Source of the DNA: Gemmatimonadaceae bacterium
GTDB taxonomy: Bacteria > Gemmatimonadota > Gemmatimonadetes > Gemmatimonadales > Gemmatimonadaceae
Length of the DNA: 64,000 nt
Direction: 5' to 3'
Assembly (NCBI GenBank): GCA_025928185.1
Contig: JAICKA010000001.1
Coordinates: 62,001-126,000 of the forward strand
The notes under the pieces are model-generated. The model saw nothing but the letters and a program-made list of their open reading frames with translations, made no database searches and was not told the origin of the DNA. This document shows positions 9,882 through 20,582 of this stretch, piece by piece. Position 1 is the stretch's first letter; each line of letters starts with the position of its first letter. The position numbers and the translations under genes are program-made.

Positions 9882-12040
9882 CGGAACTCGGCGCTCCACT
9901 CGATCGCGTCGACGGACATCTCAAGGTCACCGGCGGCGCGCGCTACGCGGCCGAGTATCCGCTGCCCAACATGACGCACGCGGTGCTGATCACGAGCACG
10001 ATCGCGAAGGGACGCGTGCGCCGCGTCGACAGCGCGTCGGTCGAGCGGATGCCCGGCGTGCTCGCGGTGCTCACGCCGCAGAACGCGATCAAGCTGCCCG
10101 GCTTCGAGGGCTCGAGCGGCAACAACGCCGGAGCGCAGGGCCCGGCGGCGCGCGGCGCACTTCGCATGCGCGTGCCGTCGCTCCTCCAGGACGATCTCGT
10201 GCACTACAACGGCCAGCCGATCGGCGTCGTCGTGGCCGACACCTTCGAGCACGCGACCGCTGCCGCGCACGCCGTGCGGGTGGAGTACGCGGCCGAGCAC
10301 CCGGTGCTCGATTTCGCCACTGCCCCGCGCAATCCGCCCGAGAGCGTGCATCCGCTCGGCGGCCCACGCGAAACCACGCGCGGCGATGTCGACCGCGGCT
10401 TGGCCGGCGCGGCAGTGCGCGTGCAGCACACGTACGCGACTCCGTTGGAAAACCATAATCCGATGGAAGTGCACAACACGATCGCGAGCTGGAATGGCGA
10501 CGAGCTGACGCTATATGAATCCACGCAGGGCATCTTCAGCGTGCGCAACTCGGTGGCGCGCGCATTCGAGATGCCGCAGGACAAGGTGCGCGTGATCTCG
10601 TACTTCACCGGCGGCGGCTTCGGCAGCAAGGGCGGCGCGTGGTCGCACGAAGTGCTCGCGGCGATGGCGGCGAAGAAGGTCGGCCGCCCCGTGAAGCTCA
10701 TGCTCACCCGACGGCAGATGTTCGGCCCCGTCGGCGGGCGGCCGCGCACCGAGCAGGAAGTCACGCTCGGCGCGGCGCGCGACGGAACGCTCACGGCGAT
10801 TCGCCACACAAGCACGTCGAACACGTCGACGCTCGAGGATTGGGTCGAGCCCGACACGTCGCAAACGCGCATGCTGTACGCGTGCCCGAACGTGCACACC
10901 GTGTATGATCTCGTGCGGCTCAACGTCGGCTCGCCGACGTTCCAGCGCGCGCCGGGCGAATCGACCGGCACGTTCGCGCTCGAGAGCGCGATGGACGAGC
11001 TGGCGTACGCGCTGCGCATGGATCCGGTCGAGCTGCGCCTCAAGAACTATGCGGACGTCGATCCGGAAAGCGGGCATCCGTGGTCGAGCAAGGAGTTGCG
11101 CGCGTGCTATCGCTCGGCCGCCGAGCGATTCGGCTGGAGCAGGCGCAATCCCACGCCGCGCTCGATGCACGATGGCAACTGGCTCGTCGGCTGGGGCATG
11201 GCGACGGCGACGTATCCCGCACGGCGCGCTGGCGCCGGCACCACCGCGCGGCTGCTCGCCGACGGCACGATCGACGTGCGTGCCGGATCGCAGGAGATCG
11301 GCTGCGGCACGTACACCGTGATGACGCAAGTCGCGGCGGACGCGCTCGGCGTGCCGGTCGACCGGGTGCGCTTCGAGCTGGGCAGCACCGAGATGCCGGA
11401 GACGCCGGCGTCGACGGGATCGGTCACCGTCGCATCGACGGGCAGCGCGGTGCACGACGCCGCGGTCGCGCTCAAACAGCGCATCGAGTCGATCGTGCCC
11501 GGCGGATTGGCGATCGCGTCGGCGAGCGACATCGTCGCGAAGAATGGCGGCAGACCCGTCGAGGTGACGGTGCACTCGCAGCCTGGTCCGGAGCAGCGGC
11601 AGTACTCGATGCATTCTTTCGGCGCGGTGTTCACCGAAGTGCACGTCGATCCGGAGCTCGGCATGGTCCGGGTGCCGCGCATCGTCACGGCGCATGCGAT
11701 CGGCCGCGTGCTCAACGAGAAGACGGCGCGCAGCCAGATCCAGGGCGGCGTAGTGTGGGGCGTCGGCATGGCGCTGCTCGAACAGACCGAGATCGATCCG
11801 CACATGGGCCGCTACGTGAATGCCGATCTCGCCGAGTATCACGTGCCGGTGAACGCCGACGTCGGCACGATCGACGTACAGTTCGTCGAGGAGCACGACC
11901 CGTACGTGAGCGCGATCGGCGCGAAGGGTGCGGGCGAGATCGGCATCACCGGCGTTGCGGCATCGATCGCCAACGCCGTGTTTCACGCGACCGGCAAGCG
12001 TGTGCGCGACCTGCCGATCCGCATCGAGCAGTTGCTCTGA
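9878..12040 (+). CDS. Molybdopterin-binding subunit of xanthine/aldehyde oxidoreductase, PaoC-like
   Basis: [54 protein letters not shown] overlap with PaoB-like ORF. Confidence 0.95.
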   Translation: MTELGAPLDRVDGHLKVTGGARYAAEYPLPNMTHAVLITSTIAKGRVRRVDSASVERMPGVLAVLTPQNAIKLPGFEGSSGNNAGAQGPAARGALRMRVPSLLQDDLVHYNGQPIGVVVADTFEHATAAAHAVRVEYAAEHPVLDFATAPRNPPESVHPLGGPRETTRGDVDRGLAGAAVRVQHTYATPLENHNPMEVHNTIASWNGDELTLYESTQGIFSVRNSVARAFEMPQDKVRVISYFTGGGFGSKGGAWSHEVLAAMAAKKVGRPVKLMLTRRQMFGPVGGRPRTEQEVTLGAARDGTLTAIRHTSTSNTSTLEDWVEPDTSQTRMLYACPNVHTVYDLVRLNVGSPTFQRAPGESTGTFALESAMDELAYALRMDPVELRLKNYADVDPESGHPWSSKELRACYRSAAERFGWSRRNPTPRSMHDGNWLVGWGMATATYPARRAGAGTTARLLADGTIDVRAGSQEIGCGTYTVMTQVAADALGVPVDRVRFELGSTEMPETPASTGSVTVASTGSAVHDAAVALKQRIESIVPGGLAIASASDIVAKNGGRPVEVTVHSQPGPEQRQYSMHSFGAVFTEVHVDPELGMVRVPRIVTAHAIGRVLNEKTARSQIQGGVVWGVGMALLEQTEIDPHMGRYVNADLAEYHVPVNADVGTIDVQFVEEHDPYVSAIGAKGAGEIGITGVAASIANAVFHATGKRVRDLPIRIEQLL

Positions 12041-12531
12041 CGGACGCGCCGGGCGGTACGATCGCACGCTGGTGGACGCGCCTGTCGCGCGTTCCATTCG
12101 GCCGCGCGCTGTTCAGCTACATGATCGGCCGCACGGCGCCGTACACCGGTACGATCGGCGCGCGCGTCGAGGAGCTGCGGCCAGGCTACGCGCGATGGAC
12201 GCTTCGCGATCGCCGCCGCGTGCGCAACCACCTTCGATCGATTCATGCCGTCGCGCTCGTGAACCTCGCAGAAGTGACGAGCGGGACGGCCATGCTGACG
12301 GCGCTCCCCGCCGGCGTGCGGGGCATCGTCACCGGGCTGTCGATCGAATATTTAAAGAAAGCTCGTGGTACCCTGACGGCCGAATGCCGGTGCGATCCGC
12401 CGGCCGTGACCGGCGCGACATCGTACGACGTGCACGCCGACATCCGCGATGCCGCCGGCGACATCGTGGCGCGCGCCACGGTGACGTGGCGGTTGCAGGC
12501 GAGGGAGTCCGTGGACATCGCGGCGAAATAG
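12037..12531 (+). CDS. DUF4442 / hotdog-fold thioesterase-like protein (start codon uncertain)
   Basis: [50 protein letters not shown]; first ATG is only at 12121, upstream in-frame CTG at 12037. Confidence 0.75.
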   Translation: MTDAPGGTIARWWTRLSRVPFGRALFSYMIGRTAPYTGTIGARVEELRPGYARWTLRDRRRVRNHLRSIHAVALVNLAEVTSGTAMLTALPAGVRGIVTGLSIEYLKKARGTLTAECRCDPPAVTGATSYDVHADIRDAAGDIVARATVTWRLQARESVDIAAK

Positions 12532-12637
12532 ACTCGACACGAACAGTGCGGCGCCGTCGGCGCGCACCGAACTGGTGCTTGCGCATTCGCGGCATGTGTC
12601 GTGCGCCTTCGAGCCCACCCGCATCCGGAGCGAGAAC

Positions 12638-13669
12638 ATGGGCACGCAGATCGAGCACACCACCCGATCATCGAATGGAAACGGAAGCGCGCTCGCAGCG
12701 AACCGCCGTCCGGCGTCCGACGTCACGGCGCCATATCAGCGCATCGCCGACCGCGACCGCGGCACCGGTGGCGAAAGCCTCGCCGACTTCCTCGGCTACT
12801 TCGGCGTCGGACTCGGCCTCGCCGAGTTCCTGATTCCCGGGGGCATGGCGCGACTCATCGGCATCGAGAGCGACGAGCGCAATCGCAACCTGCTCCGCGT
12901 GATGGGTCTGCGCGAGATCACCAGCGGCGTCGCCGTACTCTCGAAGCAGCAGCCGGCGAAAGCGATGTGGTCGCGCGTCATGGGCGACGCGATCGACCTC
13001 GCGTGCCTTGGCGTGGCGCTCGCCAATTCGGACAACGATCGCGGCAGAACCTTGTTCGCGACGACGAACGTGCTCGCCGTCACCGCCCTGGACGTCATGT
13101 GCGCCAGGCAGCTGTCGAAGCAGCCGGAGACGCCGGCCAACGAGGGAGCCGACGAGGGCATCATCCACACGCGCCGCAGCGTGACGGTTAACCGGCAGCC
13201 CGGCGAGGTCTACGGCTTCTGGCGCGATTTCACCAACCTGCCGCGCTTCATGCGACATCTCGAATCGGTGCGCGTCACCGGCGAGCGGCGCTCACATTGG
13301 GTGGCGAAGGCGCCGGCCGGCACATCCGTCGAATGGGACGCCGAGCTCACGGCGGACACGCCGGATGAGCTGATCGCGTGGCGTTCGGTGGAGGGTTCAG
13401 AGATCTATAATGCCGGCAGCGTCCGGTTTCGGCCGGCGCCGGGCGGCCGCGGCACCGAAGTGCGCGTCGACATGGAGTACGATCCGCCGTTCGGCAAGCT
13501 CGGCTCCAAGGTCGCGATGCTCTTCCGCGAAGAGCCGGGCCAGCAGGTGCAGGATGACCTCCGGTATTTCAAGCAGGTGATGGAGACGGGCGACATCGTC
13601 GTGTCCGACGCGACGAAGCAGCGCGGGCCGCACTCCGGCCAGCCCGATGGTCGCGGCGTTTCACTCTGA
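12638..13669 (+). CDS. SRPBCC/cyclase-dehydrase family protein with N-terminal membrane-like region
   Basis: SVTVNRQPGEVYGFWRDFTNLPRFMRHLESVRVTGERRSHWVAKAPAG. Confidence 0.88.
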   Translation: MGTQIEHTTRSSNGNGSALAANRRPASDVTAPYQRIADRDRGTGGESLADFLGYFGVGLGLAEFLIPGGMARLIGIESDERNRNLLRVMGLREITSGVAVLSKQQPAKAMWSRVMGDAIDLACLGVALANSDNDRGRTLFATTNVLAVTALDVMCARQLSKQPETPANEGADEGIIHTRRSVTVNRQPGEVYGFWRDFTNLPRFMRHLESVRVTGERRSHWVAKAPAGTSVEWDAELTADTPDELIAWRSVEGSEIYNAGSVRFRPAPGGRGTEVRVDMEYDPPFGKLGSKVAMLFREEPGQQVQDDLRYFKQVMETGDIVVSDATKQRGPHSGQPDGRGVSL

Positions 13670-13684
13670 ATCGAGGAGCAGGCG

Positions 13685-14857
13685 ATGAAAGCCACGTGCT
13701 GGATGGGCAAGCACAAGATGGAAGTGGTCAACGTGCCGGATCCGCGGATCCTGAGCCAGGGCGACTGCATCGTGAAGGTCACGTCGACCGCGATCTGCGG
13801 CTCCGACCTCCACCTCTACAACGCGTTCATGCCCGGGCTCGAGCATGGCGACATCCTCGGCCACGAGTTCATGGGCGAAGTGGTCGAGGTCGGGAACAAC
13901 GTGAAGAACGTGCAGGTGGGCGACCGGGTCGTCGTGCCCTTCCCGATTGCCTGCGGCCACTGTGCCGCCTGCGAGGCGGGGCTCACGTCCGTATGTGAGA
14001 ACTCCAATCCCAATGCGTGGATGGCCGAAAAGCTCATGGGGCATTCGCCCTCCGGCATCTTCGGCTACACGCACCTGCTCGGCGGATTCGCCGGTGGCCA
14101 GGCGGAGTACGCGCGCGTGCCGTTCGCCGACTTTGGCCCGCTCAAGGTTCCCGACGAGCTGACCGACGAACAGGCGCTGTTCCTTTCCGATATTCTGCCG
14201 ACCGGCTACATGGGCGCCGAGATGTGCGACATCAAGCCCGGCGACACCGTCGCGGTGTGGGGGTGCGGCCCGGTGGGACTGTTCGCGATCGCCAGCGCCT
14301 ACCTGCTCGGCGCCGAGCGCGTGATCGCCATCGACCGGTTCCCGTACCGGCTGCAGATGGCGCGCGAGAAGGCTGGCGCGATCACGATCAACTACATGGA
14401 GATCGACAGCGTGCAGGACGTGCTGAAGGATCTCACGGCCGGCCGCGGCCCCGATCGCTGCATCGATGCCGTCGGCATGGAGGGCTACAGCCACGGCTTG
14501 TTCTACATGCACGATCGCATGAAGCAGATGATGCGCATGCAGCCGGACCGCCCGATCGCACTTCGCGAGGCCATTCTCTCGTGCGCGAGCGGCGGCACGG
14601 TGTCGGTGATCGGCGTGTACGGCGGCCTGATCGACAAGTTTCCGATGAACGCCGTGATGAATCGCTCGCTGACCATCCGCGCCGGACAGTGTCACGTCCA
14701 CCGCTACATGCGGCCGCTGCTCGAGCGCATCCAGAAAGGCGACATCGATCCGACGTTTGTCATCACGCACCGGATGAAGCTCGACGATGCCGCCCGCGGT
14801 TACGAGATGTTCAACCAGAAGGAAGACAACTGCGAGAAGGTCGTCCTGAGCGCGTGA
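13685..14857 (+). CDS. Zinc-dependent alcohol dehydrogenase (MDR; glutathione-independent formaldehyde dehydrogenase-like)
   Basis: [48 protein letters not shown]. Confidence 0.93.
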   Translation: MKATCWMGKHKMEVVNVPDPRILSQGDCIVKVTSTAICGSDLHLYNAFMPGLEHGDILGHEFMGEVVEVGNNVKNVQVGDRVVVPFPIACGHCAACEAGLTSVCENSNPNAWMAEKLMGHSPSGIFGYTHLLGGFAGGQAEYARVPFADFGPLKVPDELTDEQALFLSDILPTGYMGAEMCDIKPGDTVAVWGCGPVGLFAIASAYLLGAERVIAIDRFPYRLQMAREKAGAITINYMEIDSVQDVLKDLTAGRGPDRCIDAVGMEGYSHGLFYMHDRMKQMMRMQPDRPIALREAILSCASGGTVSVIGVYGGLIDKFPMNAVMNRSLTIRAGQCHVHRYMRPLLERIQKGDIDPTFVITHRMKLDDAARGYEMFNQKEDNCEKVVLSA

Positions 14858-14880
14858 GGCGTACAGCTCCTTCAGAAAGA

Positions 14881-14915
14881 CGCCGGCGGACCGACTCCGT
14901 CGGCGCTTTGCTGTT
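14881..14915 (+). terminator. Rho-independent-like terminator after alcohol dehydrogenase
   Basis: cgccggcgga-ccgac-tccgtcggcg stem (one mismatch) followed by ctttgctgtt. Confidence 0.6.
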
Positions 14916-14973
14916 GAGGTGGTTCGGGCCTTGCGAATGGAGCCACTGAACGCTCCAACAACACGAGGACGAG

Positions 14974-15900
14974 ATGTTCCGTACACGTATGCTCACGAGC
15001 CGCGTCAGCGCGGTATTCGCGATTGGTATTGCCGCGGTCCTGGCCGGTTGCTCAGGCGACAGCCCGAGCGGACCCGGCGGCGGCGGTGGCGGGGGCGGCG
15101 GACCCGCCATCATTCCGCCGATTCTCGCTTGGCAGCCGTCGACCAGCGGCGCCACGATCGTGACGCTCAACTCCGACGGCACCAACAGCCACGCCGTCGC
15201 AACCACGACGATGCGGACCGGCAGCGCCCAGGCGACACAGGCGGGCAAGCTCATCGTCTTCACCGACGCGACGACCGGCGGCGCGCAGGGGCTGTTCGTC
15301 GTCGATCAGGCTGGAACGCGGCGCGCGCTGGTGGCGCCATCGGGCGCGATATCCGCGGCCTTCGATCCAATCTTCTCGCCGGACAGCCAGTGGGTGTACT
15401 TCCGCGCCACGATGCCGGGCAGTCAGGTGTCGGGCCAGCCGGTGCCGAGTGCGATTTGGAAGGTGAAGCTCGACGGAACGGGGCTCGCGCAGGTCAGTTC
15501 GCCGCGGCCGCTTGGCCAGGGCGCGCCATCGATTGCACCGGATGGCCGTACGCTCATGACGACCGATGCGGATGCGATCGTGTTTCTCGGACTCCAGAGC
15601 GGCGCGATCCATACAGTGCCGGCGCAATGCGCCGACGCGCAGTACTCGCCGGACGGGCTGCACATCGCGTGCGTTTCGAACGGCCAACTGATCGTGTCGG
15701 ATGCACAGTTCACGACGTCGCCGGCGACGATCGGAGCGGGCGGGTACGATCCGAACGGCGGCATCGACTGGGCGCCGGATGGCAAGACGATTCTCGTCTC
15801 GAGCACGACGACCGGCGCCGAGCTCGTTGCCTATCCGGCGGGCACGATCACGACGACCACTCTCGGCACTTCGTACTCGCGCGTCGCGTTCGTGAAATAA
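14974..15900 (+). CDS. TolB/WD40-like beta-propeller lipoprotein
   Basis: VLAGCSGDSPSGPGGGGGG lipobox; FSPDSQWVYF, YSPDGLHIAC, WAPDGKTILV propeller motifs. Confidence 0.88.
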   Translation: MFRTRMLTSRVSAVFAIGIAAVLAGCSGDSPSGPGGGGGGGGGPAIIPPILAWQPSTSGATIVTLNSDGTNSHAVATTTMRTGSAQATQAGKLIVFTDATTGGAQGLFVVDQAGTRRALVAPSGAISAAFDPIFSPDSQWVYFRATMPGSQVSGQPVPSAIWKVKLDGTGLAQVSSPRPLGQGAPSIAPDGRTLMTTDADAIVFLGLQSGAIHTVPAQCADAQYSPDGLHIACVSNGQLIVSDAQFTTSPATIGAGGYDPNGGIDWAPDGKTILVSSTTTGAELVAYPAGTITTTTLGTSYSRVAFVK

Positions 15901-15967
15901 GGGATCCACAATTTCAGCGAACGAAAGCGTTCGCGCCGCGGTACGCAACTCGCATCGGTATCGCGGC

Positions 15968-17260
15968 GTGCAGAATGCCAGCTTCTCGATCGTTTCGTTC
16001 GAGGGCACGGACCCGTATTCGCAGGCGGGCGGCCTCGGCGTACGCGTCTCCGGTCTCGTGCGAACACTCGCCGAGCTCCGTCTAGAGACGCATCTCTTCT
16101 TCATCGGTGATCCGTTTCGCCCCGGCGAGGAGCAATGCCACGACGGACGGCTGACGCTTCACCGCTGGAGCCAGTGGATCAGCGCCAACTGTCCCGGCGG
16201 CGTGTACGACGGGGAGGAAGCCAAGGTCCGTGATCTCACGGATTCGCTGCCGCAATATCTCGTCGACGTCGTGATTCAGCCGGCGGTCGCGGCCGGCCGC
16301 GTTGCCGTCGTGCTGCTCGAAGAGTGGCAGACCGCCGAGTGTGCGTGCCGCCTGGCGGATCTACTCATCGCCTCGGGGCTGCGCGACCGGGTGGTGCTCT
16401 TCTGGACGGCGAACAATTCGTACGGCTTCGACCGCATCGACTGGCCGCGGCTGGCGTCCAGCGTCACCGTGTCGACGATCAGCCGGTACATGCGAAGCAT
16501 CATTCGCTCGCACGGTGTCGACGCGCAGGTGATACCGAACGGCATTCCGCCCGAGTTGCTCGAGCCGATTCCGCGAAAGGAAGCCATCTCGGTGCGCCGG
16601 CTCATCGATCCCGATTCGCACGTCACGCTCTTCTTCAAGATGGCGCGTTGGGAACGGGAGAAAGGTTGGGCCCAGGCACTGGGTGCGCTGACCGAAATGC
16701 GTCAGCGGCGCAGGCGGCCCTTGCTCGTCGCGCGCAGCGGCGGACCGTCGGCGGGAGCGCCGGGGATCGTCGAGGAAGCTGAAGCGCGAGGCCTGCGGGT
16801 AGTCGAAGTGAACGACGAAGCCGCACTCATGACGCAGCTCGTCGCCGCGCCGCGCGCCGACACGGACGTGATCAACCTTCGCTTCGGCGTCAACACGAGA
16901 TTGGCGCGGAAGCTGTTCGCGGCGTCCGACGCCGTGCTTGCCAATTCGATCTACGAACCGTTCGGACTGGTGGGTCTCGAAGCAATGGCGGCGGGCGGCG
17001 TGATCTACACCGGTGGAACGGGCGAGGACTACGCGGTCGACGGTCGCAACGCCGTGGTGTTGCAGACACTTCGCCCGGAAGAGATCGTGATGCGCTGGGA
17101 GGAGTTCGACTCCGCGCCGATCCGCGCTGCTCGCGTACGCCGAGCGGCACGACAGACCGCGCGCGACTACAGTTGGCAGCGCGTCGCCGCCGTGCTGCTC
17201 GACCGAGTTGCTGCGCAAGCCGCCAGGCAGGGCGCGCGGATGCTGCGGTTGGTTGGCTAG
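15968..17260 (+). CDS. Glycosyltransferase family 4-like protein
   Basis: GTG start; AGGLGVRVSGLVRTLAELRLETHLF; STISRYMRSIIRSHGVDAQVIPNG; NSIYEPFGLVGLEAMAAGG. Confidence 0.88.
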   Translation: MQNASFSIVSFEGTDPYSQAGGLGVRVSGLVRTLAELRLETHLFFIGDPFRPGEEQCHDGRLTLHRWSQWISANCPGGVYDGEEAKVRDLTDSLPQYLVDVVIQPAVAAGRVAVVLLEEWQTAECACRLADLLIASGLRDRVVLFWTANNSYGFDRIDWPRLASSVTVSTISRYMRSIIRSHGVDAQVIPNGIPPELLEPIPRKEAISVRRLIDPDSHVTLFFKMARWEREKGWAQALGALTEMRQRRRRPLLVARSGGPSAGAPGIVEEAEARGLRVVEVNDEAALMTQLVAAPRADTDVINLRFGVNTRLARKLFAASDAVLANSIYEPFGLVGLEAMAAGGVIYTGGTGEDYAVDGRNAVVLQTLRPEEIVMRWEEFDSAPIRAARVRRAARQTARDYSWQRVAAVLLDRVAAQAARQGARMLRLVG

Positions 17261-17291
17261 AGAGAGGAGAGAGGAGAGAGGAGAGAGGAGA
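17259..17291. repeat. Tandem (gagagga)n 7-bp microrepeat
   Basis: agagagaggagagaggagagaggagagaggaga directly after the glycosyltransferase stop codon. Confidence 0.85.
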
Positions 17292-17342
17292 CAAAACAAC
17301 GAGATGTCAGACGGCAGACGCGGGATCTGAGCGCCAGCCAGC

Positions 17343-18443
17343 CTACCGATCGTCCTCTCCGCCCTTTCGCAAACGCTCGAACTTCGCCCGAACACCGGTC
17401 GGGACGAACATGTCGTCAGAGATCGCGGCGATCTCCTCCGCGTCGCGCCAGGCCTGCTCCAGATTCTCCAACTCCCCTTCCAGCGCGGCGCGCTCCACGT
17501 CTTCGTGCAGCGCCATCTCGAGCGCGAGACGGTGAACCGGGTTGAGTGCGAACAAGCCGGTGTCCCAGTCGCGCGACCAGCGGCCGCGGCGACGACCGCC
17601 GAAGCGTACCGAGAAGCCAATCCCCGCGCTCACGATCGGTAGCCCGCCGCCGCGCGCGGTCGCGGCGACACCCGACGCACGCGCCGTTCGCGCGAGGAAT
17701 GCCTCCGGTCCGCCAGCGGACTCGATTTCCGTGACGGCCTCGGCGACGGCGCGCTTCGAGCCGCCGAACCGGTTCGACGCCGGCACGATCAGAGACGCCA
17801 CGCGCATCGCGTCCGGACCTTCGAAGCGTGTCTGTCCGCCGGCGTAGCGCAGATTTACAGCAACCGGCGCATCGCTTCCCGGAACGATCGCGCTTTCGAG
17901 CAAATGCCGCCGGCGGACGCGCAGCACCTGGCCATCCGGCGTGCGGACGCGCGCGACTACTCTTTCGGCATTGCCTCGGATGATCCCCTGGGTCGTATTC
18001 ACCAGCACGCCGGCAAACGCGCCGACGCCGATGCCAGCCGTGGCGCCGCCAACGATGACCGCGCCAAGCACACCGAGACCGCCGCCCGCGATGAGCATTT
18101 GCCTACGGCGACGTCTGCCGAACTGGTCGCCGTAGCGCCAGCCGGCAAACTCGGGACGCAGCGCCGCGCCGATGCGCACCAGCGTCGTGCCGTCGCGCAG
18201 CTTGGCCAAGCCGATGTTGTCCGTCGACACGCGCTGCCGCGCGTCGCTGTACAGCCGGTCAGCGGACTCGATCGTTTCCCACCGCTCTTCCAGCGGCGTC
18301 AGGTTCCAGCGCTCGCAATGCGGACACACGACCCACAGTCGCCCGCGCGCCGGATCGAACGCGAATCGCCGGCCGACCGGGAACGCCTCGAACGTCTCGT
18401 TGGTGCCGAGTGGCCGATTGCAAAAGAGACAAGCGGCGTACAT
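17343..18443 (-). CDS. Hypothetical protein with N-terminal CxxC zinc-ribbon-like pairs
   Basis: MYAACLFCNRPLG...VVCPHCERWNLTP...; central hydrophobic Gly-rich segment. Confidence 0.8.
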   Translation of the reverse strand: MYAACLFCNRPLGTNETFEAFPVGRRFAFDPARGRLWVVCPHCERWNLTPLEERWETIESADRLYSDARQRVSTDNIGLAKLRDGTTLVRIGAALRPEFAGWRYGDQFGRRRRRQMLIAGGGLGVLGAVIVGGATAGIGVGAFAGVLVNTTQGIIRGNAERVVARVRTPDGQVLRVRRRHLLESAIVPGSDAPVAVNLRYAGGQTRFEGPDAMRVASLIVPASNRFGGSKRAVAEAVTEIESAGGPEAFLARTARASGVAATARGGGLPIVSAGIGFSVRFGGRRRGRWSRDWDTGLFALNPVHRLALEMALHEDVERAALEGELENLEQAWRDAEEIAAISDDMFVPTGVRAKFERLRKGGEDDR

Positions 18444-18582
18444 GCCGAAGTGTAGCCGAGTGTGCGGCTATCCGGGATTTCTCATACCGGAACCCCGCGC
18501 CCACGACCTCACCGTTACGCAAGCCTGCCGCTGCGTCAAAAAATTTCTAACTTGAGAGAGGACAACAGGATGGGAGGTACGC

Positions 18583-19389
18583 ATGACCATTCGCGGCGCG
18601 CTGAAGCGTACGCGGAGTCAGGTGCTGTTGTCGCTGGCGGTTGCCGCGTTTGGCGGCGCGGTCGCGATCACCGGACTCGACCACACGCACTATTTGCGGA
18701 CGACCGCGGCAGCAGCCAAGGTGCTACCGCATGATACCGTTGCGTCCGCTGATATGGCGGACTCGGCAGTGGACACGATGACGCACCCATCGGCGACCGT
18801 GGCGATCGCGACGATCGACGCAGCGGGCATCGATCATCCGCTGATCGACCACTGGATCAAGCGCCTGACGACGTCGCTCAAGGGCGACTTCGAGCTGTCG
18901 CTCGGCCGGATGGACAGGTACGCCGGCATGATCTCGGACAAGCTCGCGAAGCGCGACATGCCGCACGATTTGATCTATCTCGCGATGATCGAGTCCAACT
19001 TCAATCCGAATGCGAAGTCCCACGCGCACGCGGTTGGTTTGTGGCAGTTCATGAGCGCCACGGCGCGACGGTTCGGGTTGAAGGTGACCGGCCACACCGA
19101 CCAGCGCCGCGATCCGGCGCGCGAGACCGACGCCGCGTTGGCGTATCTCACGCTGCTCCACAAGCGCTTCGGTTCGTGGTATCTCGCCGCGGCGGCGTAC
19201 AACTCCGGCGAGGGCACCGTGTCGCGCGCGCTCAAGCGCGTGACGGGCAAGAGCACGGGCACCGATGAGGATTTCTTCAAGATCCTGCCGAAGCTGCCGA
19301 AGGAGACGCGGGATTACGTTCCGAAGCTGATCGCGTCGGCGCGCATCGCCGAAAACCCCGCGAAGTATGGTCTGACGCCCTCGAATTGA
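18583..19389 (+). CDS. Lytic transglycosylase (SLT domain) protein
   Basis: IYLAMIESNFNPNAKSHAHAVGLWQFMSATARRFGLKV...AAAAYNSGEGTVSRAL. Confidence 0.93.
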   Translation: MTIRGALKRTRSQVLLSLAVAAFGGAVAITGLDHTHYLRTTAAAAKVLPHDTVASADMADSAVDTMTHPSATVAIATIDAAGIDHPLIDHWIKRLTTSLKGDFELSLGRMDRYAGMISDKLAKRDMPHDLIYLAMIESNFNPNAKSHAHAVGLWQFMSATARRFGLKVTGHTDQRRDPARETDAALAYLTLLHKRFGSWYLAAAAYNSGEGTVSRALKRVTGKSTGTDEDFFKILPKLPKETRDYVPKLIASARIAENPAKYGLTPSN

Positions 19390-19428
19390 TGCCGCGTGAT
19401 CGATTCGCGGTCCGATCTTGTTTGGCCG

Positions 19429-19456
19429 GCCGCAGATGACGCTGATGAACGCTGAT
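19429..19456 (-). repeat. Degenerate (tctgcgttca)n microrepeat, minus orientation
   Basis: ccgcagatgacgctgatgaacgctgattg; reverse complement resembles the repeat at 19594-19623. Confidence 0.55.
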
Positions 19457-19593
19457 TGATCGCTACTCGAAGCCGTGTCGGGTTTCGGCGTATGACGAAG
19501 CTTTCTTAGTTGTCGGTGCGCCGCGTACGGCACCGGAACGTCCCGAGCGGCGCTTCAAAAAAGTCCCGTTCCAGCGGATGAAGTTCAGTTCGA

Positions 19594-19623
19594 ATCTGCG
19601 TTCATCTGCGTTCATCTGCGCCG
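19594..19623 (+). repeat. (tctgcgttca)n microrepeat, plus orientation
   Basis: atctgcgttcatctgcgttcatctgcgcc. Confidence 0.75.
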
Positions 19624-19787
19624 ACAACGGCCGCTGCGCACCGGACCCCTGCGCCATCAGCTTCGCAAACATTTCGCGGCTGGATCGTCTGTGAACAGCG
19701 GCCGCGGTGCTCGAAAGTGCGAACCACGGCCGCCGGCGGCCGGAGCCGATCGTCGGCCGCCAACCCGCCACTGCCCGTACTGCTCTC

Positions 19788-20573
19788 ATGCGCCGCGAAC
19801 TGACGATCCGCCACACCACGCTGACCGCTCTTCCCGACTCGGTCTGGCAGGAAACATCGTTGGAGATCTTGAATGTCTCCAACAACAAGCTGACGGTCAT
19901 CGCCGACGGCATCCGCAACCTGCAGCAGGTGCGGATCCTGGACGTCGGCCACAATGCCTTGCGCGATTTGCCGCCCGCCATCGGCGAGCTGGGTGGCCTG
20001 ACGGACTACCTGTATCTGAGCGATAACGCGCTGACGGAGCTGCCCGCGTCGATCGGCAAGTTGACGCGCGTCCGCTATCTCAACGCGGGCGACAATCAGC
20101 TCGCACGATTGCCCGCCTCGATCGGCGACATGGCTGGCCTGGTCGAGTTGCGGCTCTCGGGCAACAAGCTGGCCTCGATTCCGCCATCGGTCGGGCAGCT
20201 GACCCGGCTGCGAGAGCTGCACGTGGCGAAGAACGATCTGTTCGAGATTCCTGATGCCATCGGCGAGCTCACGGGCCTGCGCCGCCTGAGTCTCGAGGCC
20301 AACCGACTGGCGCAACTGCCCGCGTCGATCGGCAAGCTGACCGAGCTCACCGAGCTGACGCTGCGCGGCAACAAGATCAACGTGCTGCCGGACAGCCTCG
20401 CCGAATTGAAGCAGCTGGCGTGGTTGGACGCGCGAGCCAACGGCATCACGTCGCTCCCGCCCTGGCTCGCCGACCTTCCACTCCAGAAGCTCGACCTGCG
20501 CTGGAATCCGATCGCGTCGTATCCGGCGTGGCTCGAAGATCTGGAAGCGAACGGCTGCGTCGTCTTTCGCTGA
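19788..20573 (+). CDS. Leucine-rich repeat protein
   Basis: About nine LRR units (LPASIGKLTRVRYLNAGDNQLARLPASIGDMAGLVELRLSGNKL...). Confidence 0.92.
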   Translation: MRRELTIRHTTLTALPDSVWQETSLEILNVSNNKLTVIADGIRNLQQVRILDVGHNALRDLPPAIGELGGLTDYLYLSDNALTELPASIGKLTRVRYLNAGDNQLARLPASIGDMAGLVELRLSGNKLASIPPSVGQLTRLRELHVAKNDLFEIPDAIGELTGLRRLSLEANRLAQLPASIGKLTELTELTLRGNKINVLPDSLAELKQLAWLDARANGITSLPPWLADLPLQKLDLRWNPIASYPAWLEDLEANGCVVFR

Positions 20574-20582
20574 TCCGGGTCG

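Noticed and set aside
10511-12097. 528-aa minus-strand ORF
   Set aside because: Antisense shadow of the PaoC-like gene.
13661-14986. 441-aa minus-strand ORF
   Set aside because: Antisense shadow of the zinc alcohol dehydrogenase.
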